From contig CAWHEF010000001.1 of NCBI GenBank assembly GCA_963828385.1, positions 186,001-250,000 of the forward strand: a stretch of DNA of 64,000 bases, given 5' to 3'. Positions 34,823 through 42,202 of this stretch are shown piece after piece; the stretch's first letter is position 1; every line of letters starts with the position of its first letter. This stretch comes from Bog-756 sp963828385. GTDB taxonomy: Bacteria > Actinomycetota > Acidimicrobiia > Acidimicrobiales > RAAP-2. The translations under genes and the position numbers were made by a program. The notes beneath the pieces are model-generated. The model did not search any database. It was not told the origin of the DNA and saw only the letters and a list, made by a program, of their open reading frames with translations.

Positions 34823-35079
34823 AGCAGGCCTCGCTCGAGATAGCGGGACCAGACGATGGTCGCCAGGTAGCTGAACGAGCACAGCCAGATCGAGACGTCG
34901 AGATAGATCGACCGGTCGGCGAAGGCGGCGAAGAACATCACCGCCAGGGTCGACTGGGTGGCCATGGTGTTGACGGCGACCAGTCGGTCGGAGACCGTCG
35001 GACCGATGGCGAGCCGGACGAGCAGCAGCGCCGTGAGCGCCAGCTCGATGATGCAGACCGCGCCGTAGACGGCGGTCAC
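34819..35079 (-). CDS. mnhF: Na+/H+ antiporter subunit F (MrpF/MnhF)
   Basis: 86 residues, three membrane segments. RLAIGPTVSDRLVAVNTMA near residues 22-40 is the MrpF signature with the conserved Asp-Arg, and YLDVSIWLCSFSYLATI is the last helix. GTG 35079 overlaps the stop of MrpE, and its own stop overlaps the MrpG start, so the three genes are coupled. Confidence 0.9.
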   Translation of the reverse strand: MTAVYGAVCIIELALTALLLVRLAIGPTVSDRLVAVNTMATQSTLAVMFFAAFADRSIYLDVSIWLCSFSYLATIVWSRYLERGLL

Positions 35080-35597
35080 CTCCCCGTCCGCCCAGCCGGT
35101 CGCCGGCACACCCAGCGTTCGATCGGACCGTTGACGTGGCCCCGGTTGTCCTCGCCCGACAAGGTCAAGATCGACACCGAGTGGTATTGCAGCTCGTGGC
35201 GACGGCGATCCAGGTCGACCAGCTGGTTGTCGACGATGAGGGAGCTGACGACGCCCACCGCCGTGAGCTCGGCGTCCGAGGTGGCATCGGTGGGGACGAT
35301 GAGCATCCCGCTGCGCAAGGGTCGGGAGGGGGACCAGATCCGCCGGCTCAACGACAGGTTCGCCCGGACGATGCGAACGAGGGAGCTCCCGACCAGCCTG
35401 GCGTTGGTGACGAACCGACAGGGCTCGAGCGTCCCCCACGGCGTCGCCACCTCCCCGAGCGGTGCGCAGCCGATCGCCACCGCCACGGCGATGCCCAGGC
35501 CGAACAGCAGCTGGCTGGCCGTCAGCGTCCAGGTCAGCAGCACCCACGCCGCAAAGGACCAGACGATGAGGGCGGCCACGCGTCGGGTCACGGTCAT
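35076..35597 (-). CDS. mnhE: Na+/H+ antiporter subunit E (MrpE/MnhE)
   Basis: 173 residues. Two N-terminal membrane segments (ALIVWSFAAWVLLTW and QLLFGLGIAVAVAIG) are followed by the soluble part with IVRANLSLSRRIW, then TDATSDAELTAVGVVSSLI, as in MrpE. First gene of the antiporter operon. ATG 35597 is preferred over ATG 35603 because GGAGG stands seven bases before it. No SigB-type promoter was found upstream. Confidence 0.9.
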   Translation of the reverse strand: MTVTRRVAALIVWSFAAWVLLTWTLTASQLLFGLGIAVAVAIGCAPLGEVATPWGTLEPCRFVTNARLVGSSLVRIVRANLSLSRRIWSPSRPLRSGMLIVPTDATSDAELTAVGVVSSLIVDNQLVDLDRRRHELQYHSVSILTLSGEDNRGHVNGPIERWVCRRPAGRTGR

Positions 35598-35673
35598 GAA
35601 CATTCCTCCTTCGTCCCCGAGCGACCGTCGAGCAGGGGTCCGGGCGCACGGTCTCGTGGCTCGGGGTGTCGAG

Positions 35674-35898
35674 TCAGGACTTGTTGGCGGCCGCCCTGCC
35701 CCCCTTGCGGCCCGCCTCCTTCTTCTGGGCGGTCGTTCCGCCCTGCTTCGGGTTCGAGCCCGAGCCTGACGACTTCCCGCCCCGGCTGGAGGCTCCGGGT
35801 GAGTTGGCGATCCGGGCCGCCCGTTGCTTCGACATCCCCTTGTCCTTGAGCGCCTCGTACTGCTTCTCGTTCTTGACGTTTGCCCTCGTCCCCGGCAT
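35674..35898 (-). CDS. Small basic KGG/DUF7218-type protein
   Basis: 74 residues, Lys/Gly/Ser-rich, no membrane segment. The start (RANVKNEKQYEALKDKGMSK) and QRAARIAN are a conserved pattern in actinobacterial stress-associated small proteins; the rest is a flexible tail with KKEAGRKGGRAAANK, close to the KGG repeat of stress proteins. ATG 35898 follows GTGAGGAGGATTACCG, a strong ribosome site. A SigB-type promoter lies 80-105 bases upstream on the same strand. Confidence 0.75.
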   Translation of the reverse strand: MPGTRANVKNEKQYEALKDKGMSKQRAARIANSPGASSRGGKSSGSGSNPKQGGTTAQKKEAGRKGGRAAANKS

Positions 35899-35977
35899 CG
35901 GTAATCCTCCTCACCGTTGGCTGTCGGCGGTCGGTGTTGCGCTTCCATCCCGGCGGGACGCCGGGGTTCCCTCGCTC

Positions 35978-36003
35978 GTACCCCGACCCGGCAGCTCGGA
36001 AAC
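35978..36003 (-). promoter_or_regulatory. SigB-type promoter for the 35674-35898 gene
   Basis: On the minus strand: GTTT (36003-36000), 16 bases, GGGTAC (35983-35978). The downstream start codon is 80 bases away. Together with the site at 36021-36046 it forms a back-to-back pair with the two -35 boxes 17 bases apart. Confidence 0.65.
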
Positions 36004-36020
36004 CCCCTGACCTGGGTTCC

Positions 36021-36046
36021 GTTTGCCTGGCGCCCCCCTCGGGTAA
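36021..36046 (+). promoter_or_regulatory. SigB-type promoter for the 36117-36344 gene
   Basis: GTTT at 36021-36024, 16 bases, GGGTAA at 36041-36046, 70 bases before the start codon. Divergent partner of the minus-strand site at 35978-36003. Confidence 0.6.
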
Positions 36047-36116
36047 GCCAGCAGCAGGATGAACGGCTGCGACGCCGCTCATCCATCCCGTAATCCCTAC
36101 GAGAGAAGGGTTGGCG

Positions 36117-36344
36117 ATGGACGAGGACACCACCAAGCCGGACAAGTCGACACGCGAGGAAGAGCGGGCAGAGGAAGCCTCCAAGCACGATTCGGACCGC
36201 GAGCCGACATCCGAAGAGGAGCGGTCCGCCGATGAGGCCGCCGCCGATCCCGAGCTCGCCGGCGACGCCGAGCGTGTGCGGGAGCACTACCGCGACATGA
36301 CCGATCGCGGTGTCGCCGAGAAGGGCGAGGGCCGGATCACCTGA
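36117..36344 (+). CDS. Small acidic hydrophilic protein
   Basis: 75 residues, dominated by Glu, Asp, Ala, Arg and Lys (REEERAEEASKHDSDRE), no membrane segment, no Cys. The end reads VREHYRDMTDRGVAEKGEGR. It looks intrinsically disordered and resembles general hydrophilic stress proteins, but I recognise no named family. ATG 36117 follows AGAGAAGGG. It has its own SigB-type promoter and is followed by the promoter of the CsbD gene. Confidence 0.65.
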   Translation: MDEDTTKPDKSTREEERAEEASKHDSDREPTSEEERSADEAAADPELAGDAERVREHYRDMTDRGVAEKGEGRIT

Positions 36345-36346
36345 CC

Positions 36347-36371
36347 GTTTCGCCCGGCGCCCGCCGGGTAG
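36347..36371 (+). promoter_or_regulatory. SigB-type promoter for the CsbD gene
   Basis: GTTT at 36347-36350, 15 bases, GGGTAG at 36366-36371. It begins three bases after the stop of the preceding gene. The CsbD start is 65 bases downstream. In Bacillus subtilis csbD is itself a SigB-controlled gene. Confidence 0.68.
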
Positions 36372-36378
36372 AACACAA

Positions 36379-36402
36379 CTGAGCAGACGTCGGTCTGCTC
36401 AG
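36379..36402. promoter_or_regulatory. Perfect 10-bp hairpin in the CsbD leader
   Basis: CTGAGCAGAC and GTCTGCTCAG are perfect complements separated by GTCG. It begins about eight bases after the -10 box of the SigB-type promoter, so it would lie at the very 5-prime end of the transcript, where it could stabilise the mRNA or bind a regulator. There is no T-tract, so it is not a typical intrinsic terminator. Confidence 0.6.
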
Positions 36403-36436
36403 CACCCCGACCGCAGCAGAGCAGAAGGAGCGCGAC

Positions 36437-36631
36437 GTGAGCAACGAGGACAGGGCGTCCAACAAGGCGGAGGATCTGAAGGGCAAGGCGAAAGAAGCCG
36501 TCGGAAAGGTGACCGACGACGACGAGCTCGAAGGCCAGGGCAAGCGGGATCAGGCGAAGTCCAGAGTGAAGGACGCGGCCGAGGACGTGAAGGACGCGGC
36601 CCGCGACGTGAAAAACACGATGAAGCGATGA
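36437..36631 (+). CDS. CsbD-family stress protein
   Basis: 64 residues, highly charged. NKAEDLKGKAKEAVGKVTDD near residues 9-28 is the CsbD-like signature, followed by DELEGQGKRDQAKSRVKDA. Members are small, soluble stress-response proteins of unknown mechanism, induced by general-stress sigma factors. GTG 36437 follows AGCAGAAGGAGCG, a good ribosome site. The stop overlaps the ATG of the next gene (ATGA at 36628). Confidence 0.88.
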   Translation: MSNEDRASNKAEDLKGKAKEAVGKVTDDDELEGQGKRDQAKSRVKDAAEDVKDAARDVKNTMKR

Positions 36632-36903
36632 GCCGTGAGGTGAGGTTCCTGGCGTTCGGAGCGATCACCGTCCTCGTGGCGGCTCTGATCGTGAAGTGGA
36701 TTTCCGGTAGCAGGGATCCCGCCGAACAAATTTCCGGCGCCGTGTCGCGGGCAGGCGGGAAGGCCGGCGAGACGGCCGAAGCGGGTCTGGCCAAGGTCCA
36801 AGAAGGCATCGGGGCCGCCACCGAAGCCGCCCACGCCGTGGTCGAGGGCGACCTTGCCGGGCAGGCCAAGGAGGCGGTGCGCCGGGTGAAGAGCTCGTCT
36901 TGA
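36628..36903 (+). CDS. Small membrane-anchored protein
   Basis: 91 residues. One hydrophobic segment near residues 5-23 (VRFLAFGAITVLVAALIV), then a long Ala/Gly/Glu-rich helical tail (AVSRAGGKAGETAEAGLAKV, then EAAHAVVEGDLAGQAKEAV). It looks like a single-pass anchor with an amphipathic cytoplasmic or periplasmic helix. No named family recognised. Translationally coupled to the CsbD gene, so part of the same SigB-type transcript. Confidence 0.65.
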   Translation: MSREVRFLAFGAITVLVAALIVKWISGSRDPAEQISGAVSRAGGKAGETAEAGLAKVQEGIGAATEAAHAVVEGDLAGQAKEAVRRVKSSS

Positions 36904-36947
36904 GCCGGACCAGCGAAGCAGGCGCCTCCTGATCTGTTCGGAAGTCG

Positions 36948-37352
36948 ATGAGGAGGCGCATGGAGACGTTCGTCGAGCATCAGAGCGGCGAGGAGCCGAT
37001 CGGGAAGGGGTCCGCCCTCTCGGTCGAGCTCCGCACCGATGGGACCCGGTTCGTCCTCAAATTCCGGGGCGAGCTGTGCGGCACGTCCGTCGCCGCCCTC
37101 GAAGCGCAGATCGACCAGCTCGGCACGACGCCCCACGGTGACGTCGTGGCCGACTTGGAGGAACTCACCGGCGTCGACCTGGTCGGCATGCGCGCGCTGG
37201 TCTCCCTGTCCAACTACCTTGCCGCCCGCGGCCGACGCCTGACCGTCATCGGCGTCTCGGATGATGTCGGGCTGGCGCTCGGCGCATGGGCCGAGGGTTT
37301 CAGGGGATGGGCCAAGGGTTTCGGACGACCGCTGGACGATGCCGGCGAGTGA
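36948..37352 (+). CDS. STAS-domain protein, anti-sigma factor antagonist-like
   Basis: 134 residues. FVLKFRGELCGTSVAALEAQ and VVADLEELTGVDLVGMRALVSLSNYL form a STAS fold; the position of the phosphorylatable Ser in RsbV is occupied by VDLVGMRAL, so Ser is not present at the usual DS site. It may act as a non-phosphorylated variant or sensor in partner switching. The end is Gly/Trp-rich. ATG 36960 is an alternative start with a close GAGGAGG. It sits 13 kb from rsbV-rsbW-sigB inside the putative regulon. Confidence 0.7.
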   Translation: MRRRMETFVEHQSGEEPIGKGSALSVELRTDGTRFVLKFRGELCGTSVAALEAQIDQLGTTPHGDVVADLEELTGVDLVGMRALVSLSNYLAARGRRLTVIGVSDDVGLALGAWAEGFRGWAKGFGRPLDDAGE

Positions 37353-37414
37353 CGGCCGCTCCGGCGGCCGGCCCCGGTCCGCGGCTAGGAGCTGACGCTT
37401 CGTCCGGGCTTCGC

Positions 37415-37439
37415 GTTTCAGCTGGCCGGATCGGGGAAC
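37415..37439 (+). promoter_or_regulatory. SigB-type promoter for the 37516-45541 operon
   Basis: GTTT at 37415-37418, 15 bases, GGGAAC at 37434-37439, 76 bases before the first start codon. GGGAA variants of the -10 box are accepted by mycobacterial SigF-type factors. The operon it would drive has eight genes with overlapping or near-overlapping ends. Confidence 0.58.
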
Positions 37440-37515
37440 CGTAGTGGTGGTATGAAGGCGGCGCCCGGTGGCGGGTGGGCGCATGGCCTTGTGGGATCGA
37501 TCAGGAGGAGCTGTT

Positions 37516-39310
37516 GTGGGACAGACCGCGGCCGATTATCTGTGCGAGAGGCTCATCGAGTGGGGCGTGGACACCGTGTACGGGTTCCCCGGTGACGGGA
37601 TCAACGGCATCCTGGGGGCGCTGCGCCGCTGCGAGGACCGGCTCCGCTTCGTCCAGACCCGCCACGAGGAGATGGCCTCGTTCATGGCCTGCGGTCACGC
37701 CAAGTTCACCGGAGACGTCGGTGTGTGCATGGCCACGTCGGGACCGGGAGCCATCCACCTGCTCAACGGTCTCTACGACGCCAAGCTGGACCACCGGCCG
37801 GTCGTGGCCATCGTCGGCCAGACGTTCGCCCGGGCCATGGGCGGGGACTTCCAACAGGAGGTCAACCTCCTCCAGCTCTACTCCGACGTGGCCTCGGCGT
37901 ACGTGCAGCAGGTGACCGCCCCTTCGACCATCCGGCACATGATCGACCGGGCCATGCGCATCGCCCAGGCCGAGCGCACGGTGACCTGCGTGATCGTGCC
38001 GGCCGACATCCAGGACATGGACGCGGTGGAGGAGCAGCCGGTCAAGACCCACACCGTCCACTCGGGAGTCGGGTGGTGGCCGCCCCGGCAGATCCCGTCC
38101 ACGGACCAGCTGCAGAGTGCGGCGGACATCCTGAACGCCGGGCAGCGGGTGGCCATCCTCGTCGGCCAGGGTGCGCTCGACGCCACCGACGAGGTCATGG
38201 AGGTGGCGGACCTTCTCGGCGCGGGGGTGGCCAAGGCGCTGCTGGGCAAGGCCGTCATCCCCGACGACGTCCCGTACTGCACCGGCTCGATCGGCCTGCT
38301 GGGGACGAAGCCGTCGTGGGACATGATGCAGGGCGCCGACACCCTCCTCATGGTGGGCACGAGCTTCCCCTACTCGGAGTTCCTCCCCCCTCCCGGACAG
38401 GCCAAGGCCATCCAGATCGACCTGGCCGGGCGCAACCTGTCGATCCGCTACGCCATGGACCTCGCCCTCGTGGGGGACTCGAAGGACACGCTCACCGAGC
38501 TCCTGCCCCTCCTCCGCCGCAAGGACGACCGCTCGTGGCAGGAGGAGATCGAAAAGGGGGTGAGCGAGTGGTGGCGCCTCATGGAAGACCGGGGCGCTCC
38601 CTCCGACCTGCACGGCCGCATCCGACCCCAGGGGCTGTTCTCTTCGCTGTCGCGCCACCTCCCCGACAACGCCATCCTCTCGTCCGACTCGGGGTCGGCG
38701 GCCAACTGGTACGCCCGTCAGGTGAAGATCCGCACGGGGATGAAGGCCATGCTCTCGGGCAACCTGGCCACGATGGTGCCCGGGGTGCCCTACGCCATCG
38801 CCGCCAAGTTCGCATATCCCGACCGCGTGGCGGTGGCCATGGTGGGCGACGGGGCCATGCAGATGGGCGGCATGGCCGAGATGCTGACCGCCCTCAAGTA
38901 CTACAAGACGTGGTCGGACCCCCGGCTCGTGATCCTGGTGCTCAACAACGAGGACCTGAACCAGGTCACCTGGGAGCAGCGGGCCATGGAGGGGGACCCG
39001 CGCTTCGAGGGTTCCCAGGCGATCCCGTACATGCCCTTCGCCGAGTACGCCGACCTCATCGGGTTGAAGGGGATCAAGGTCACGAGCGCCTCGCAGATCG
39101 AAGACGCCTGGGAGCAGGCGTTCGCCGCCGACCGTCCGGTCATCGTCGACGCCCTGACCACGCCCGACGAGCCCCCCATCCCGCCCCATGTCACCTTCGA
39201 GCAGGCCGAGGCGCTGTTGCAGCTCGGTGCTGGCCGACCCCGCAGACGGCTGGCGGGGGGCGCTCGAGGGAGTCCGCGAGATGGCCCACGAGTTCATCCC
39301 CGGTCGCTGA
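37516..39310 (+). CDS. Thiamine-pyrophosphate oxidase/decarboxylase, PoxB-like, one frameshift
   Basis: About 597 codons. RLIEWGVDTVYGFPGDGING opens the PYR domain, RHEEMASFMACGHAKFTGD has the catalytic Glu, and GDGAMQMGGMAEMLTALKYY with VLNN is the Mg-TPP motif. It belongs to the acetolactate synthase/pyruvate oxidase group; stress-linked pyruvate oxidase (like YdaP) is the best guess. GTG 37516 follows AGGAGGAGCTGTT. One extra base near 39226 shifts the frame; the tail VLADPADGWRGALEGVREMA follows to the stop at 39310. First gene of the operon. Confidence 0.82.
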
Positions 39311-39313
39311 GCC

Positions 39314-39793
39314 ATGGCGAAGAAAGGACCGCGCCCCGACGGCGACGTGCTCGAGGAGGCCCACTACGTCATCGACAGGATGGTGCGCAACATCGAGCAC
39401 GGCCGGTTCGAGCGGTCCCTGTCGGGCCTGACCGCCGTCGCCGCCGTGATCACCACGGCCGAGGTCTTCGCCGAGCACTACCGGGCCAGCTTCGGCAACA
39501 AGTGGATGTGGAGCCCGATCGTGGTCACGCCCCCGGTGGTGGTCGCCGGGGTGATGGGTGTGTTCAGCCGGAAGTGGGCGAAGACCGCGCTCCCGGTCAC
39601 CGCCCTCGTCTACACGGCGAACGGGCTCCTCGGTGAGTTCTTCCACGCCCGGGGCGTCGCCCGGAAGCCGGGCGGGTGGGCGCTCGCCTCCTACAACGTC
39701 CCCATGGGGCCGCCCATCGCCGCACCGGGGCTCATGACCCTGGTCGGCGGCATGGGCCTCCTGGCCGCCCTCCTGCGCAGGGAGGCCGGCTAG
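39314..39793 (+). CDS. Membrane protein of the redox operon
   Basis: 159 residues. A cytoplasmic N-terminus (DVLEEAHYVIDRMVRNIEHG) is followed by about four membrane segments (LTAVAAVITTAEVFAEHY; VVTPPVVVAGVMGVF; ALPVTALVYTANGLLGEFF; GLMTLVGGMGLLAALL). I recognise no named family. It lies three bases after the TPP enzyme and two before the next gene, so it belongs to the same transcript and may anchor or serve the oxidoreductase partners. Confidence 0.72.
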   Translation: MAKKGPRPDGDVLEEAHYVIDRMVRNIEHGRFERSLSGLTAVAAVITTAEVFAEHYRASFGNKWMWSPIVVTPPVVVAGVMGVFSRKWAKTALPVTALVYTANGLLGEFFHARGVARKPGGWALASYNVPMGPPIAAPGLMTLVGGMGLLAALLRREAG

Positions 39794-39795
39794 CG

Positions 39796-40531
39796 GTGCG
39801 GGACCTCACCCGGGCGGACCACCTGCCCCACCTCCGGGAGGGTGGGCAGGCGCCCCATCCGTCCTGGCTGCCGCGCCAGCGGCGGGGCATCACCCCCCAG
39901 ATGATCGGCCGGTACCCCGATTTCGACGTCTTCGACGCTTCCGACACGTGGGACGAGGCCACGGCCCAGGTCATCTCCGATCGCATGAACGTGGCGAGGG
40001 AGTTCTCCTTCTTCGCCGCCGACGAACAGCCGACGCTCGTCGCCTTCTGCGACCTGGCGGTGGCCCAGGATGCCGAGCCGAGGATCCCGGTGCCCGAGCT
40101 GGTGGACCGCAAGCTCGCCTCCGGTCAGCTCGACGGGTACCAGTACGCCGACATGCCCGACGATCGGGACACGTGGAAGCTGACCCTGGCCGGGCTGGAC
40201 GAGGTGGCCGCCGTGCGGAGCGACGGAGCCCGGTTCGCCGAGCTCGACCCGCCCGCCAACGAGGAGATCGTCGGGGACTTCTCCGACGGGAAGCTCTCCT
40301 CCCCCTCCTTCGACCGGCTGAACGTGACCCGGGCCTTCGCCGTGTGCATGCGAATGGTCCTCGCCGCCTTCTACTCGCACCCGTGGGCGTGGAACGAGAT
40401 CGGCTTCGGGGGGCCCGCCTATCCCCGCGGCTACATGCGCCTCGGACCGACATCGGTGCCGCGAGCCGTTCGAGCGCCCCGGGGCGACCGACGAGGACCC
40501 GGTACGGACGGTCGAGCAGGAGCACCTGTGA
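39796..40531 (+). CDS. Gluconate 2-dehydrogenase subunit 3-like protein, one frameshift
   Basis: About 245 codons. The central part (FSFFAADEQPTLVAFCDLAV and onward) and FYSHPWAWNEIGFGGPAYPRG near residues 193-213 are typical of the small subunit that partners GMC flavoproteins in membrane gluconate or sugar dehydrogenases. The frame breaks near 40460; the other frame supplies the end REPFERPGATDEDPVRTVEQ and a stop whose bases overlap the GTG of the GMC gene (GTGA at 40528). This restores the gene junction expected in the operon. Confidence 0.75.
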
Positions 40532-42196
40532 TCCGACACCTCTTGAAGGGTGCGGTCGGGCCGAAGGAGAACGACTCGCGCTACCTGCTCGACGTCCACC
40601 GCCGTGATCTTCCGGGCGAGGAGACGATGGTGCGCTACGCGGACGACGACGAGGTCGACCTCGTGCGTCGTCGGCGCAGGTGCCGGCGGCTCGGTGCTCG
40701 CCCAGCGGCTCGCCCGCAAGGGTTGGAGGGTCGTCGTCCTCGAAGCCGGCCCGTTCTGGCATCCCGACGAGGACTGGGTGTCCGACGAAGCAGGCGCCCA
40801 CCGGCTCTACTGGACCCAGAAGCGGATCATCGGCGGAGCCGACCCGATCGAGATGGGCAAGAACAACTCCGGCCGGGGGGTCGGGGGATCGATGGTCCAC
40901 TACGCCGGGTACTGCCCCCGGTTCCATCCCTCGGATTTCTCCACCCTCAGCCTCGACGGGGTGGGGGCCGACTGGCCCCTCTCCTACGAGGAGCTCCGTC
41001 CGCACTACGAGCAGGTCGAGCGCGAGCTGCCCGTCGCCGGCCAGAACTGGCCGTGGGGCGATCCGCACACCTACCCGTTCTCGCCCCATCCGGTCTCCGA
41101 GGCGGCGTCGGTGCTGTGGCGGGGGGCGATCGCCTGCGGCATCACGATGAGGGTCGGCCCGGTCGGCATCGTCAACGGGACCTTCGGCAACCGGCCGCAC
41201 TGCATCTACCGGGGCTTCTGCCTCCAGGGTTGCAAGGTCAACGCCAAGGCGAGCCCGTACGTGACCCACCTGCCCGACGCCCTCGCCCACGGGGTGGAGG
41301 TGCGGGCCGACTGCATGGCCTCCCGGGTCGAGATCGACCCGTCGAGCGGCCGGGCCACCGGCGTGGCCTATGTGGCCGAGGGCGAGGGAGACGAGCGCCG
41401 GCAGCGGGCCCGGGTGGTGGCCGTCGCCGGGTACTCGATCGAGACCCCCCGCCTGTTGCTCAACTCCGCAACCACGGGGTTCTCCGACGGGCTGTGCAAC
41501 AACGAGGACCAGGTGGGCCGGTACGTCATGGTCCAGGGCGCGACCCAGTCGGCGGGCCGGTTCCCCACCGAGCTGCGGATGTACAAGGCGCCACCGCCCG
41601 AGGTGTCCTCCGAGGACTTCTACGAGACCGACCCCTCCCGCGGCTTCGCCCGCGGGTTCTCGATCCAGACGGTGTCGCCCGAGCCCATCGGTTGGGCCGA
41701 GCACGTGCTCGCCGACGGGCACTGGGGTCGGGGCTTACGCGAGTACATGCGCGACTACAACCACTGGACGACGATCGGGGTGCTGAACGAGCTGCTGGCC
41801 AGTCCCGACAACCGGGTGACGCTGGCCTCGGACAAGGACCCCTACGGCCTGCCCGTCGCCCGCTTCGACTACAGCCTGTGCGAGAACGACCAGGCCAACA
41901 TCGAGTACTCGGGCAAGGTGATCACGGACATCCTCCACGCTGCAGGAGCCCAGGACGTGCTCACCATCAAGCGGTTCGCCCATCTCATCGGCGGGGCGAG
42001 GATGGGGACCTCGCCCGAGAACAGCGTGGTCGACAAGAACCAGCGCAGCTGGGCCGTCCCGAACCTCTATCTCAGCGACGGCAGCGTCTGTCCCACCCAG
42101 GGGTCGGCCAACCCGGCCCTCACGATCATGGCCCTGGCCTCCCGCCTCGCCGACCACCTGGCGACGAAGCCCTCGGTCGACGGTCACCGGGGCTGA
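40528..42196 (+). CDS. GMC-family FAD oxidoreductase, one frameshift
   Basis: About 556 codons. After the start (VIRHLLKGAVGPKEND) the frame shifts by one extra base near 40665, immediately before VVGAGAGGSVLAQRLA, the FAD Rossmann motif. Later GKNNSGRGVGGSMVHYAGY matches the GMC signature, CIYRGFCLQGCKVNAK has a Cys-containing stretch seen in gluconate/sugar dehydrogenases, and the C-terminal LYLSDGSVCPTQGSANPALT carries the active-site Asn with the conserved His region before it (KRFAHLIGGARMG). Likely oxidises a sugar or alcohol with the subunit-3-like protein. Confidence 0.82.
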
Positions 42197-42202
42197 CCAC
42201 GG

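Noticed and set aside
30967..35597. Complex I (nuo) operon
   Set aside because: Subunits E, F and G and DUF4040 are specific to Mrp/Mbh-type antiporters, and no quinone- or NADH-module genes are present.
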